A stretch of 64,000 nt of DNA from Lytechinus pictus (GCF_037042905.1 NW_026974140.1:10675001-10739000), one strand, 5' to 3'; positions 12,301 through 26,700 are shown, counted from the stretch's first letter. The notes: generated by a model not told the origin, from the letters alone. Numbers and translations: made by a program.

Positions 12301-14702
12301 ACACCCCTCCTCTGCGAATGTCATTTTCCTATTGCTCCTATGTAATAAATCATTGGTCCATAATATCCTTATTCCCATTCATCTAACCCAAGCGTAAGTC
12401 TTGTGTACGGGTTAAGTGTATGTACGCGCCATGCATGATGCGCGCCTGCGCTGTTTACACCTTAGGTCATAATAACTTAGCCAGGATTACTTCATCAAGT
12501 TCACAGTATCCCATTCTGAGCTATCAAATATAATATATTATACAACTCCCAAGAATGTTCTGTAATCTAATTGGTCCAAATCGGATCACATGATATTCAG
12601 TGAATTGCACTATTGCATCCAAATACACTATCCTGCACTCTGAGTTCATACCAAAAGTACTATCCTGCACTCTTACGTCAGAGTGCAGGATAGTGCGAGG
12701 TCTGGAATTATCTAGAAATATCTAGAATTTAGATCAAATATAGTATTCGGGGCAACTCAGTAACATGGGGAAGGAGGGTGTTGTATAAAACAAACAATGC
12801 ACGCATTCTTGTGCATAGAGGACCTAAATAATGAACTATGTGCTCGACTCGCCAAATGGATATACCACACTCGGTCCTGCGGACCTCGGTGCGGTATAGA
12901 TCCATTGGCTCTTCTCGCACATTGTTCATTATTTGGCCCTGCATGCAAGCGCTTAAGTGCATTATTTGTATAATATCTCTGGTATCCCAATCCGCGCTAT
13001 CCAATATAAGTACTTACCTTGATTTTGAATCTATGAAGTTCACTCTTTGAGACGGTATCAGCCTTAGCAATGACAGGGATGATATTGACCTTACTATCTA
13101 GCTTCTTCATGGTGACCAGGTCCAATGACTTGAGGGAATGACCAGTTGGTGCAATGAAGTATAGACAGGCATGGATACGGGTGTCATGGTACATGTGGAA
13201 TGCTCTCTTGATCTTCAGCTCTTCCTGGAGATAGTTCTCAAACTGACTATCAATGTACTCAACAATGGACTTGTAACTGGCGGAGTGAAATAAAGAGTAG
13301 AATTGGAGATGTTAAAGATAAATCTCAAAATGAGTTCGAACAGAATCCAAAAAAATTACCAGCCAAGTGTTTGCATCTATAAATAAAAAAATATGTGCCA
13401 AATGGCTCTGAAAGAAAATGTGTAATTGCTGAGAAATTAGCAACATAAGCACAAAAATTTTTAATGGTGGGTGATTTTCCAAGCAATATTAATACACTGT
13501 CCCATATATACTTTTCTGTGTTAGTAATCATCCAAATTATCGGTTTTTAGCCAAGATTTCAAGATTTCACATAGACAAGTTTACATTAATGTACCAGATC
13601 TAGAATTATGATAATATGTTGACAATTAACCTTGATTTAAAGACTTTCTCATGAAATAATTGTTTGCTGCAACTACTTTCTTTTAACTTTAATGATAATA
13701 GTACTCGTGTATATCAGATATGACACTTCAGACATCTCATAATATACACATACATTGGTGCAAGTTGTGCCCTTGTCGTGATTTCACTCTTTGGTTTTAA
13801 ACCTGAGAGATTGGTGGACAAAAGTGGGCTCAACACCATGCATTAATCAACATGTTTCTCTTTCAAAGTGATTACAAATAAACACTACATTTTTCCTTAG
13901 ATCTCACTTCTTAATCTATAGCCCAACACACATTATGCTATTGCAACAATTTGCCAATGGCATCTCAGTGCAATCGCATTGCAGGCCAGCACAAACGTTG
14001 CAACAACTCTGCAACGGGCAACATATCCATAGCACCTCCTCTTTTATGTGTACCTTGTCTGCGCTGCAGCGCAGCAAATTGAACGTGACGTCGTCGTCTA
14101 GGACAAATCTGATTGGCTCAAATTATCAACACCTCAGAAGAATCACAGGAAGATTTGACATGTCAAATGTCTGAGATTTGGTCTGGGATTCTTTTGCAAT
14201 AAATTGGATCGCAGTTGCAGCGCGTTGCAGGTTGGTGCACACTCTGTGATTTTGTTGCAATCGCATTGCATAGTGTGCGCTGGACTTATTGATCAATTGT
14301 TATTCTTTTCTGTACTCAGTATTCATTGTTCAAAATATATTTCTTTGCTTTTTCAATTCTTAATCGCGATCCTGTGCTTTTTGTACGTCTTCTGAAAGAG
14401 TGAATGACGCCTATAGCTCTCATGAAAATTAACATTGGTGGCATATATATGGGACATGAAACTTGAAACCTCAGAGGGAATGTACAACCTACCTTTCATC
14501 TTTGTTGATCTGGTCACCGAATCCAACAGTATTCACTATGGTAAGCTTCAGTCTTACATTAGATTCTTGCAGCTCTGCAAAGAGAAGAGATTGATCATAA
14601 TTTATTTGGATGATAATAAAGATGAAGATGGTGGTGGTGGTGATGATGATGATGATGATGATTGATGATGATGATGAAGATGATGATGAAGATGATGATG
14701 AA

Positions 14703-14733
<31 letters not shown>

Positions 14734-17700
14734 TTGGTGGTGGTGGTGATGAGGATGATATGATGAAGATCATGATGGGATGATGATGGTGTGGTGGTGA
14801 TGATGATGGTGAGGGTGATGATAGTGATGGTTATGATGATGGTGATGATAGCAATGATGATGACGATGATGGTGGTGGTGGCGGGGTGATGATTGTGAGG
14901 GTGATGATGATGATGGTGATGATAATGGTGGCGATATCAATGATGATGATGGGATCAGGATTAATGGCAATAGAGTGATGGCTACTCCAGTATACTTCTA
15001 CTACTCATTATCTTCATCATAAAATGTTCTCAAACAGATAAAAGAAATCATTCATGCAAAGAATCTGGGGTAATGTATGTTTCCTGACACTGATTCTACA
15101 ACACACATATGAATTGTGTAGAGTGAGTTTTAAGAAATTAATGGACCCTTGTGACTCTTTATCAATATCATCTCTTAGCAAGGAAGTGAAAGTTAGACAA
15201 ATGACCCCCATTATACTAAACAGTACCAGCAATAAAAATGTCCGTTTCTTCTTCAGTTTTCTTCCTTGTAGGAATTGAACTACATGGAAAGATCATTTGT
15301 TAACCCTTAACTTGTCACAACCACCAATTGGTCCATAACACACACATGAATCCTTTCAAGCTGTAATGTCCCTTGCATGTCATAAAAACATGTTCAACGT
15401 ACTGAAGGAAACAGGAATTCCAAGACAAATAAAAAGGGAATATATACACTAGACATGAACTTCCTGCATTCATGAGCACAATTTATCTTGTAAATTACAC
15501 TCATATATGAATGGTTATATCTTAAAAGGCACATCATTCAATTAAATTGGTTTATATTCATCCCTATATTTAGAGGTTGAGCACCCAGACCCATTCAGTG
15601 TTTAAACTGTGATCGTTTTGTAAATTCAAAATGTACTCTAGTCCAACTGTTCACAACACTGCATGTGTCATCTATAAGCATTTGATACTAAATCATATAT
15701 CCCTTCAGCGCTTGGTAATAAATGTATCAATTACTATCTCTTAAGTCAGTACATATGCTAGATGAATCGCAGTTCTTGTATGTGTTCTGACAATTGGAGA
15801 CATCAGCATATTTAGAGTTAAAGAGCTCTCAAGAGATAGAAACCATAGACAGTTATAATGGTTTGATTTATTATCAAGATCCTTCACATATCATTACTAA
15901 GCTCTCATTACAGCCTGGGTAGAATACTGTAAGATTCTTACCATATGTATTAGCCTTAAGTTCTACACCAGGCAGTGTGTGGGTTGCTTGTACATTCTCA
16001 AACTCTGTATTGAACAAGGTGTCCATTAACGTTGATTTGCCAAGGCCAGTCTCACCTACAATGAATCATGGAAATGAAAATTTTATTTGGTTTATTTTAA
16101 TACACTGTACACTCATACATGTATCAAAGGGCTTGATAAAATGATCATAGGGATTCCAAAGAATACAAGTTCACATAAAAAGTTTTAGAAAATAACTGAT
16201 TGACACGTTCACGGAAATTTGTGGTGGAAATTGTACAACGTCTTCAATAAGGCTTTCATACAATATACAAAAAACAAATTTGATGTTGATGGAAATTAAT
16301 TTTTTAAATATATTTTGAAGCCTTTCATTAGGCTACTGAATGCAAAAGGCACATTAGGGCTACATGCATCCAGACTCTTCCAGAGTCATTGTAGGCCATT
16401 GCTGTGGATTATACCTTTTTATTTATTAGACTTGGGAAACTTGAAGAAAAAAAAATTTAAAGACCTGGCACAAGAACAAAAAATTGAAAAAAGTGAATAT
16501 CAAAATGACTCTGAAATATTTACCAGAACATCAATTTGGTTGCAAGTATCAGGATCAGAGATTTATAATTTTTAAACACTATTAACTCAAGATGGGTTGA
16601 TCAATTAACATATATTGCAAAATGAATTTTAACAGAGAAAAACAAAACAAAATAGCCATCCAAGTTCATCAAAAACTCCTTGAATAATGTGCTGAGTAAC
16701 TTTGGTTAAAAAATATCAGTATCGATTTAATAGTAAAAGCAAAATACAGATGACTATGCCCAAGTCAAATCTCTTGGGATCACGATTTCGTGATCCCAAG
16801 AGATTTGACTTGGGCATAGTCATCTGTATTTTGCTTTTACTATTAAATCGATACTGAAATTGACTTTAATAGGCAAAATTCAACTTTAATAAAAGATGTT
16901 ATGAACCTACTGCATTTGCATATTCTTGTATGAAATCATACCTCCAGTTTATAGGTGTTATTCACTGTAATTTGGAAGGTACTGTAGACTTATAAGGTCT
17001 GCTAGCCCTGGTCTATAAAGAATACAGATATACCGTTTGACATGATATTACCCATCAAATCTAGAGTTGGGTATATGTGTGTGTGCATGACATAAGGCGG
17101 TGCTGCACCATCCCGAGTTTGCTCAATCTCGAGATTTTAGCCCGATCAGCCCTCTTCGCGATTAATCTCGAGATTCAAGAAACCCCGTCTGCACCATCCC
17201 ACGAAGAGCGATTCCTGCTCGAGCGAGGCAACAAGCCCGATATTACGAGCATGCGCACTTTCGGATCTTGGAGTTTCAACGGCCCGCGCTTTTGAATAAC
17301 TTCCCGCGATATGCAAGCAATGTACTCCTTTCACTAGCACTTTCGCCCTCTTCAACCGGTGTTATGCAACAATCCTCTCAGCTCAGCGAGTGAAGAAGTG
17401 ATGTATTCTTCGTTAAATATGATGGCGGAGTAGGAGGCAACGACAGAGAGAGAGAGGGGGAGAGAAGGAGGAAAGAAATGCTATTTGCTCACGTTTTGCG
17501 AAGGAAGACAACACTGCTGTCAGTGTTGTTATTGAATATGACCATCGTCGATGAGCGCCTCCCCCTTCGGTCTGGTCTCTCCCAAAATCCATTCACTGGT
17601 GGGACACCATCGTTGCTTATGAACGCTATTCGCATGTATAAAGTTGACTTCCGCACGTGTTTATGTTTTGACCAAGGCGGAAGTGGAACGCGAATTGCAT

Positions 17701-20700
17701 TATGGACTGACGTCATGAATAAATTACCCCGAGTCCAATCTCGAGTGCGTCTGCACCGACGAATTAGCGGGATAATTCGTAAAATAGCGCGCTATTTTGC
17801 AAATAAACCCGAGTTGACTTGGGATTGCAATCTCGAGATTAATCCTACGAACTAGCGCGATAATTGCGTCTGCACCGCCAACTATCTCGAGATTTTTCAG
17901 ATCGGGATAATTTGCCGGATCAGAAATAGCGCGCTAATTTGAAAACTCGGGATGGTGCAGACGGCCCTATAGTAAGGAATAAGCCTATCAATGGATAAAA
18001 ATATAATGAGAGGTACAACTGATGGACCTACTAGAGATGCTCCTACTGACATGAAGATTACATGTACGTCTACAAAAAAGTGCATGCATAAATAATTTAA
18101 TCTCCTACATCTAGTTTGTAATGGGCTTTAAATAACTTACAAATATAATTTTGGTATTGAAAAATTCAGTTCATTATTGACAATTTCGTCATTGCAGCCA
18201 CTGCTGAACTATTTGCATAGAGCTATTGTCCCCCTCCTAATTATCTGTAATTTTGTTTTTAATTTGCAGCATTATCATACAAACATGTATGGTTATGAGT
18301 GACTGACTCATCATTTTACAAACAACAGCTAGAAATGTGGTAAATGCATTATGGCAGAATAAACATTTGCAATGACTTGTTATTCCATATCAAAGAAGCT
18401 TTAACAAAAACCTACATGTACATGGACATCAGGGGAAAAAATACATGGAGGCTGGGGGCAACTTAGCCCCTGAAATGCTCAATAAAGCACTGGAAACTAA
18501 AAAAGGAGTACTGGAAATCCCCCTTCATTATAATGTTAAAGCTTAAATCCAATGTACATGTATGTAGGAAACTAAAAAAGTGGTGGTACATACATGTACA
18601 TGTAGTATATTTTCAATTGGTCTAATGCCAATTTGTCCAATTACCAACTCATCTACTATCCTTTGGTCTACCATTAGTTCGTCCACTAGACATGGCCTAA
18701 TTGCTAATTTCATCCACTCACCATTTGGTCTAATAACCAGTTTATATTCCCATTGCCATTTCATATCCCATTTGGTCTAATTGAAGTATAAAGTGTTAAT
18801 CGGGCGTAATAATATGGGCATACAACCAACTGGTTATGAGATGGTCATAGACGAACTGGTGATTAGACAAAGTGATGATTGGACCAAATGGTTATTGGAC
18901 CAAATTGTTTTTAGACATAAATGTTGATGAACGAAATGGCATTAAAAAGAAATGAAGATAGACAATGTGATGAATGGAGGAGTTGGCAATAGATGAATTG
19001 GCAATTAACCTTCAAACAATCCAATGTATTAACCACCCTTGGAAGTGCTTGTAACATGTAAATATGTGCAAAATTTGTGGTAGGAATAGAGACAGATATA
19101 CATGTAATACATGTAATGACATTCTAGCCAGGTAGAGGTAGTTTTCCAAGTACACTGTCCCATATAGGCTTATCTTTGTTGATGTTTTAGTTTGATACAT
19201 GTTCATGTATTTTGCAGCTCGGATTTCATGATCTTTAATACCAGGGGAGCGTTTCATGAAAGGACTTGTCGGACGTTTTATCCGACAAGTCCTGTTTTAT
19301 CCGACAGTTACTATGGTAACAGTGCTTCTCAACCAATCAGAATCCAGGAAAGTTGTCAGATCTGACAACTTGTCGGACGAAAATATTGATGAAACGCCCC
19401 CCAGGGGGGCGTTTCATGAACATTTCCCGTCTGACATCTTGTCAGATCCGACAACTACGTCATCGTCTGACATCTTGTCAGAACTGACCAAAAAACCGTT
19501 TCATGAAGCTCGCAGCGGCCGTCTGACATCTTGTCAGACGGTTTTAATTATTACATCGTAGTGAACGAGCCTACTGACCAATTAGGCTCCGCCCCAAACT
19601 GGCGGCAAAGAAAAACATTAAAAATTTTCGCGATCGTACCCTTCTGCTGCTGCTGCTGTCTGAGCAAAGATGGACACGAACACAGAAGAACCGACGGTAA
19701 GTACAGTTTTTGAAAGTATTTGAGCCGATAAAATGAAAATAATGATATTACTTTTGCATATTGGCTTGTATATTTAGATTGCCTTGATACGGAATGGTAT
19801 TGGAGCAACAGTTTAGAGGCATGAAATTGGTGCGAGAAGACTCATTAGTCATTGTGGTCCCACCAATGCCTTTCTGTGTTTTTTTTTACTTTCGCGAAAA
19901 TGATGGTACGCGAGCTCGACAATTCTAACTTGTACTTGTAGTTGTAGTTGTACTAGATCTAGACTAAAGCTATACTTAGTCTAGGTCACTTATCCAATGT
20001 ACAAGGTTATGATATAACCTTGTCCTGAGTTAGTAACCCCTGTGTGGTGAAATAAATTGGGAATAATGTTTGGTTTTTTTTCTCTTGTTTGGTGGGGATA
20101 AATCAAATGCGTGATTTGTTTTGACAATGAATGTAGTAGAATGCATTCTTTTAATTATTTTTTTCTGAATTAAAAAGAAAGTCTGTGACTATCTATGGAG
20201 ATGGAGATTGCCATCAATCTTAGTTTTCCACCAAAAGAGGTTGTCATAAATATCTGCCTATAAAATTAAAGAGGTTTTTTTAGCGCTCTGGTGAATAAAA
20301 AAAAAAGATTCCCCAAAGACCCAAGTCTAGAAAATCAGAACTTAATCAATGTCACAAAGGGTATTTTAAAGACTTTTTGAGTGTGTGTTGTATGATGCAT
20401 AGATTAATCACATACAGGGTGGTTGCAGAGTGCACATGGTCTAGGCCTAGACATAAAAAGCTGTCAGATTCTGGGGATTTATTAATAATTTCTGACATTT
20501 AACTATCATCCCCACAGAGTTTTCCAAACTCGATCGCACTTTATCTTTATGGAGCACCTCGTCCTTGAATGTAATACATTGGATAAATGCTCTACGTGAG
20601 ATCTATGAGTATTATTAATAGGTGTAACGTAGACCACTTATCCAATGTTCACCCATAAATATTATGATAATCTTGTCCTCAGTAAGAAACCAATGTGTGT

Positions 20701-23700
20701 TAAAATTACATGAATAAGATTGTCAATGTTTGACTTATTTCTCTTGATCTAGAATGGATAAATGCTTGATTTCTTGGCACAGTCAGATTTTACTACAGTA
20801 GATTCTAATTCATCATAAAAAAATATGTCTTGGCCCAAAACTAAATTGGATTCTTGAAATTTTTTTTTCCTTCTAATTAGCCTCTAAAGCAGGGATTCTC
20901 AAATGGTGGCGCGCGTGCCACTTGTTGAGCACCGAGCCTTGTGGAGTGGCGCTTGGGAGCCGGTTTAAAAAAAATAAAAATAAGGAAAAATTGGGGAGAA
21001 AAAATGTATCTACCAGTAACATGAGGATTTGGTGATCATTTTAATACAAAGAGAAAACAAAAAATCTTTACTTGAAACTTAAGTACTTATTGATTTCCTC
21101 AAATTTTGTCAAATTTAGCACTCAATAATTCTTATAATGGAGGATCGATGGTGTTCTTTTTATTTATTCTATGCTGTACAAAGTTTATGTGCCACACAAG
21201 TGATTTGAAAGCCCCGCTTGTAGGATTTCTATTTCTACGGCGAATAATTTTGCATTTCCAGAGTATACGTTTTGGTTAAGAGTTAAACATCAAATAATAT
21301 GATATTCAAAGGACATCCTGATAATAACAGATAATGAATTAGGGACATAATAAGCCAAAACTTTTGTTTTTGAATCCGATTAAAATCCGAAGTTGTAAAA
21401 GTAAAATATGCTCAATGTATTGCCTGCCACGATTGCCTGCATGCACTCTTGTTTAACACGAGTTGTAGAGAGAGAGGGGGGCAGTTTTTGGCGTTAGTGC
21501 AGTGCAACGCCTAATTTTCAGCCCATGGAAAATCAGGGACTGTAAATTCAGCCACTGGCGTACAGATTGGGGTGGGGATTGGGGCCCTAAAGTGTTTCAA
21601 GGACAAGGGGGGAAAAGGAGAAAAGGAAAGGGAAAGAGTGGAATATTGCATTATTTTCTTAATATTGTGTCAAAATATAGATTTTCGTATTGAAAAGTTC
21701 AACATTTTTGCTTCAGCTGCCATATCTAGCCCCCTCATTTTCTTTTTACTCATTACGCCACTTGCTTCAGCCAATAGATCTGGTGCAGAACAGTCTGAAC
21801 TAGTTGTTTCATTGGTATGTTGTGAAAAAGTCATTAATCATTTTTCTTTTAATAAATATAATGTGTAGTTTGTTGGCGTTGGTATTTTCTTCTGTTGATA
21901 TTAATTAAAGCCCCTTTGGGCAATTTAAAAGGCCTAATATTCCAAAACTTCTGGCCCCTCGACCCCCACCAGGGGCCTCTAGACCCCTTCTAAAATACTT
22001 TGCTGGTTTGCGTAATGGATAGTGGCGCATTACAGATTCTCAACAAGAAATATGGCGCTTCAAAAAAGTAATTGAGAATGGCTGCTCTAAAGAGAGTCTG
22101 TGGAGATGAAGATCTGCATCAATCTCAGTTTTCCACCCATAGAGGTCACCAAAATATGCTCAAAATGAAAGCTTTTGAGCACTCTGGACTTTCTGGTGAA
22201 TAAAAATATGATTCCTAAGACTGGAACTGGGTGTTGTTGTTTTTTTTTCTTCACAAAACTCAAAAGTGATATTTTAAAGACTTATTTTAATGTATGTTAA
22301 ATGTTTAATGTATGACCCACCACAGACAGGGTGGTTGCAGAGTGCAAGTGACGTAGACTTGGTCTTGGGAATCATTTTTTTTTTCATTCACCAGAGTGCT
22401 AAAAATCTTTAATTTTGTCATTTCGAGCATATTTTTGAGACAATTACCATTGTTATAAATTTAACTTCAACCTTGGAAAAATTACATGATTTTTTTTAGC
22501 AGGATGCTGAATGAGCACTTCATCATTGATATTTTTTGTAACATGAACTTTAGTGAAATTAGGTCTGATTTTGATGTATAAAATGGGCCAGTGTTCATTG
22601 TAAATTCCATCCATTCTTTATTTTTAAATTTTCCATTGTTTTGAAACAGGATGGACCGAGAGTAACATATAACGATGCCCAAGTACAGGCAATATGTTCA
22701 TATGTGAGAGAGAATTACACTGAATTATTTCCATGTAGTGACAAGCCAAATGTAAGTACCACTTTATTGTAGAAACCATGACATTGTTTAATCCAAGTAC
22801 CAGTTTAATTCATATGCAGACAATAGTTATTACAGGATTCTTATTTCTGTAACTTGTATCGCAATCTTCCCAATATTTCAAAGAAATTTTATTATTGCTA
22901 TCAATTTTATAAGGTCAAAATTAAAGAAATAATCATCCAGAATCGAGTTTTGTTTTATGAAGGTCCCTGCAACATTCAATAGTATGCATGCAAATTATCC
23001 TATAATCCTATTCAGCTTCATCTTTTTAAATGCAAGTTATCATTTTTAATTTGTCTTTCTCAACCCTCTTTTCACCTCTTGTCATTTTCTCCATATCCTC
23101 CCAATCTTCCTCACAAAACATGTTTTGTTTCATTCAATGTTCCCAAATTGTTTTACTTGATAAATTGTATAATTGATCTTGTTTAAATTTCATTTCATAT
23201 GCTTCATTAAATGAATGAATCTTGATTTGATTTTGAACTTTTAAAGTGTTTCTTGTGGTCATCAGCACAGACTTTTTATTGTTAAAAAAATATTGACATA
23301 CACCTTTTTACATTTACAACATACAATGAACTAAATCTGTTTAATAAATAAAGAAATTATTAGTCTAGTAATGAAAATGGTAAAATTTATGTTCAAAATA
23401 TCTAGAACATTTCATAATTTTTGTCTCGCCTGCATAGCATAGCGAGACTATAGGCGCCTCGGCAAAACCGAATTGACATTTTCTTCAATCTCATTTATCC
23501 ACATTTTTCCGATGGCGACGATAGCAGCGGCGACGACGGCAGCGTCAACAATGAAATCTTGACCAAGGTTAATTTTATGAAATGTCATAACTTAGAAAGT
23601 ATATGGACCTACTTCATGAAACTTGGACATAAGGGTAACCAAGTATCACTGCTCATTCTGCACAAATTTCCAGGTCACATTATGAAGGTCAAAGGTCATT

Positions 23701-26700
23701 TAAGGTCAATGAACTTGGACCATGGTTAAGTTTTTTTGAAATGTCAACATAACTTTAAAAGTTTAAAGGCCTTTTTCATGATACTTGAACAAAGGATTAA
23801 ACAAGTATTGCTGATTATCTTGCATCAGTGTCAGGTCACATGATCAAGGTCAAAGGTCATTTAGGGTAAATGAACGAACGTTAACCATCAGCACTGCTGC
23901 TGTATTGAATTGCGTAATGCAGGCGAGACTGCCAGAGGCGTTCCACTTGTTATTGAGTGTGTGTCATTCAGAACAAAACATCAAATTTGATAAACAAAAC
24001 ACAGATTTAATGCATTTTTTCGTCTACCTTTCAGACCAGAGGACGTGTTGCAGAGGCATGGGACAGGGCAGCCACCACATTGATGAGTGGTGGTCTGCCC
24101 ATTTCTAATGCCAAGAAGGCCCCTGGTGTGCACCTCCGTGACCTATGGCACAAGATGGTGTCGAGGGCCAAAAAGTACCGTGATGACCGTTCACGTACAG
24201 GTAAGATTGAGACATATTTCACGAACCTTGGTTACATTTTGAAATTATTGTATGTTCTACATTTGAACACTTTGAATGCCCGTCGACAATGGGTGATTTC
24301 AAGTTCGGTGTTGGCCTTGGTGTTGGTGTTAGTGTTGAAATTTCGATTGCTTCCCCTAGCTCCAAAACTTATTCAGAGTTTGTAAAACTGATCCAGATCA
24401 CATTATTGACATCTCAACAACTAGTGAGTGACTTTTCGGGACCATCCTCATTTTATGTTTGGTGTTATAATTGTGTAAAAATTGACCCAACACCAACACC
24501 AAAAGGTCAACACTGAACTTGAAATCACCCAATATGTGTCCTGTTGTAACAATTTGTTTTTTCCTTGTGAATTTATTCATCGTAGGATTTTAACAAGTAT
24601 TGGTTCATATAATATAGAATAAGATGCATGAAATACAAAAATTCCATGCTTGTTGATGAAATTGATTGATCATTGGAACCTTTGTAATGTTGTATCCTGT
24701 GCAAATTTGATTACTGTTTGTGCCAATTAGAATGCTGTTCATGTTTAATTGAATTCGATTTTCCTAAAAGTCAATCACATGTTGAAATCAAATGGACCTT
24801 AAATATTTGCTAAATAATTTTGATAGACATTGACAATTGATTTCACATCATAATGAAGGAACTTTCATTTATCCCAACGATAAGTTCATGAAGTTAGCAG
24901 GAAAATCCTTTAAACACATTAACTCATCTTAATAGGTGGTGGCCCTCGACCCAGGTTCCATCAGCGCCATGAAATGGTCATGGAGGTGCTACCTAAACCT
25001 GCATGCATGGGCTTTCTTGGCCAAGAGAGCGAAGGAGGGAATTTAATTGCCTTAGTGAGTAATCATTTCTAATGCTTCATTTGCAACTCTTCTGTCATTC
25101 ATATATTTCATGTATCCTCTGTATATTTCTTCTTCTCTTCTTACAATGGAAACAGAAACTTTGTCTGCAAACATACACCACCAGTTCTTGTGAAAACAAT
25201 TACATAAGAATGCAAGAGTGGTGCCAAAGCACACCTGTGAATCTTGTACTACTTATTCTTCTCTTTCTCCTTTTCAAATCTACCTTTTGCTCTTGTTCAT
25301 CTCCTAGATCTTCAATATTTACATTTCTATATTTGTTATAAAAATGAGGAAAATTGCCCGCTTTTTTTTGGGAGGGGGGTACCTTTTAAGAAGCCTAGAT
25401 TCCCTCCCCCCTAAATAAAACAAAAATTATGCATGTTGTTAATTGTAGTTTTACCATTTGATAAAACTAGTAAATTTTATGATCTGTGCAATCTCCCCTC
25501 CCAATTTCTCTCTTTCTCTCTTTCTTTTTTTGAAATTTTCCAATAGAAAGGGCATATTATCGCTTTACCCTAGAGACACCATTTTTTCAGTTTTCTAAAA
25601 TGCAAATCTTGATGTTCTAAACATCAAAGTTTACATTTTCATTAGACATTTTATGAACATGTCACCCGGTATACAGATACTTTTTTACTTGAAGAATAGA
25701 TAGTGAAAGCAGCGTTAATTCGTAGATACTGCTTTGAACTGATTTTTTTTTTTTAGATTTGGAAATGATTTTCAGGATTATACAGATTTTTTTTTCTGTT
25801 TACTTTCTTAAATTGCAAAAAATTAGATTTGCATGTTCTTTCTATGTTCCTCAAACTCTTTCATTTTATTCATCACAGAAAAATGGAGTCTCTACAGCTT
25901 TCTTACTTAAAAAGGATGTAATGAAATTAGACCTTAAATGACACACAAAAAAAATGATATTTGTAATATTCTTATGAAAATATCAATTTAATGATACATG
26001 CACTATTAACGATGATCTACAGTAATAAATCTTTTTTTGGATTAATAAAAAATATTTACAAAGTCTAAATGAGTTTTTGTTTTTTCATTGCTGATTAAAA
26101 AGTCTCTGTATTTCAAAGGTAAAAAAATTAACATTTTACTGTATTTAAATTTCAGCTAACGAATACGGAAGACTTTGATAACATGGAAGAGCAATATCAG
26201 ACAACACGGCAGCATCAACAACAGCAGCAGCGGCAGCAACAACAGCAACAACACCAGACACAGCAACAACACCAGACAGGGCAACAACAGCAACAACACC
26301 AGACACAGCACCAGACCCAACAACAACACCAGTCACTCCAGACCCAGCAACAGCAAGTGCAACCTTTGAATGAACACCATCAACAAGATCGACGGCAAAA
26401 ACCACAGCATTCTAACCTTCGACAAGTGCGAAAAAGGAAAGCAGATTATCAGTGGGAGTTGCTGGAGTGTGAAAAGGAAAAGCTAGGTGTAATGAGGCAG
26501 AGACTAGAGGTTGAGAGAGAAAAAGTTCAAGTATTGAAGCAAATATTTAACAAACTTAGTGGCAATGTGTCAGAGAATGAATCATAATTCCATAAACAAT
26601 TTTGATAGAGTAAAGAAAGTAATAACTATAAAGACAAATTTTGGAATAGTTAGAACAATCACGGTTTGAATGAAAGTGATTGGAAATAATTGCATTTATC

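Larger units (their letters stand above)
9596..13017. other. septin intron 5, repeat-rich
   Basis: No coding exon. It contains a GC-rich tract at 9810-10080, a GT-rich tract at 10190-10330 and poly-pyrimidine runs. The tandem repeat at 11838-11960 and the inverted structures at 12500-13008 are listed separately. About 10480-11730 shows nothing I can name. Confidence 0.5.

Noticed and set aside
14435-14970. Poly-Ser, poly-His and poly-Asp open frames
   Set aside because: Products of the GAT/GGT microsatellite; only the septin exon 4 part of this stretch is coding.
17478-17855. 125-codon frame inside the 17.1-kb element
   Set aside because: No transposase signature; it is probably kept open by chance in CpG-rich DNA.
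26145-26405. Ala/Val-rich minus-strand frame
   Set aside because: It is the antisense of the CAA/CAG tract of the Myb-like adaptor.
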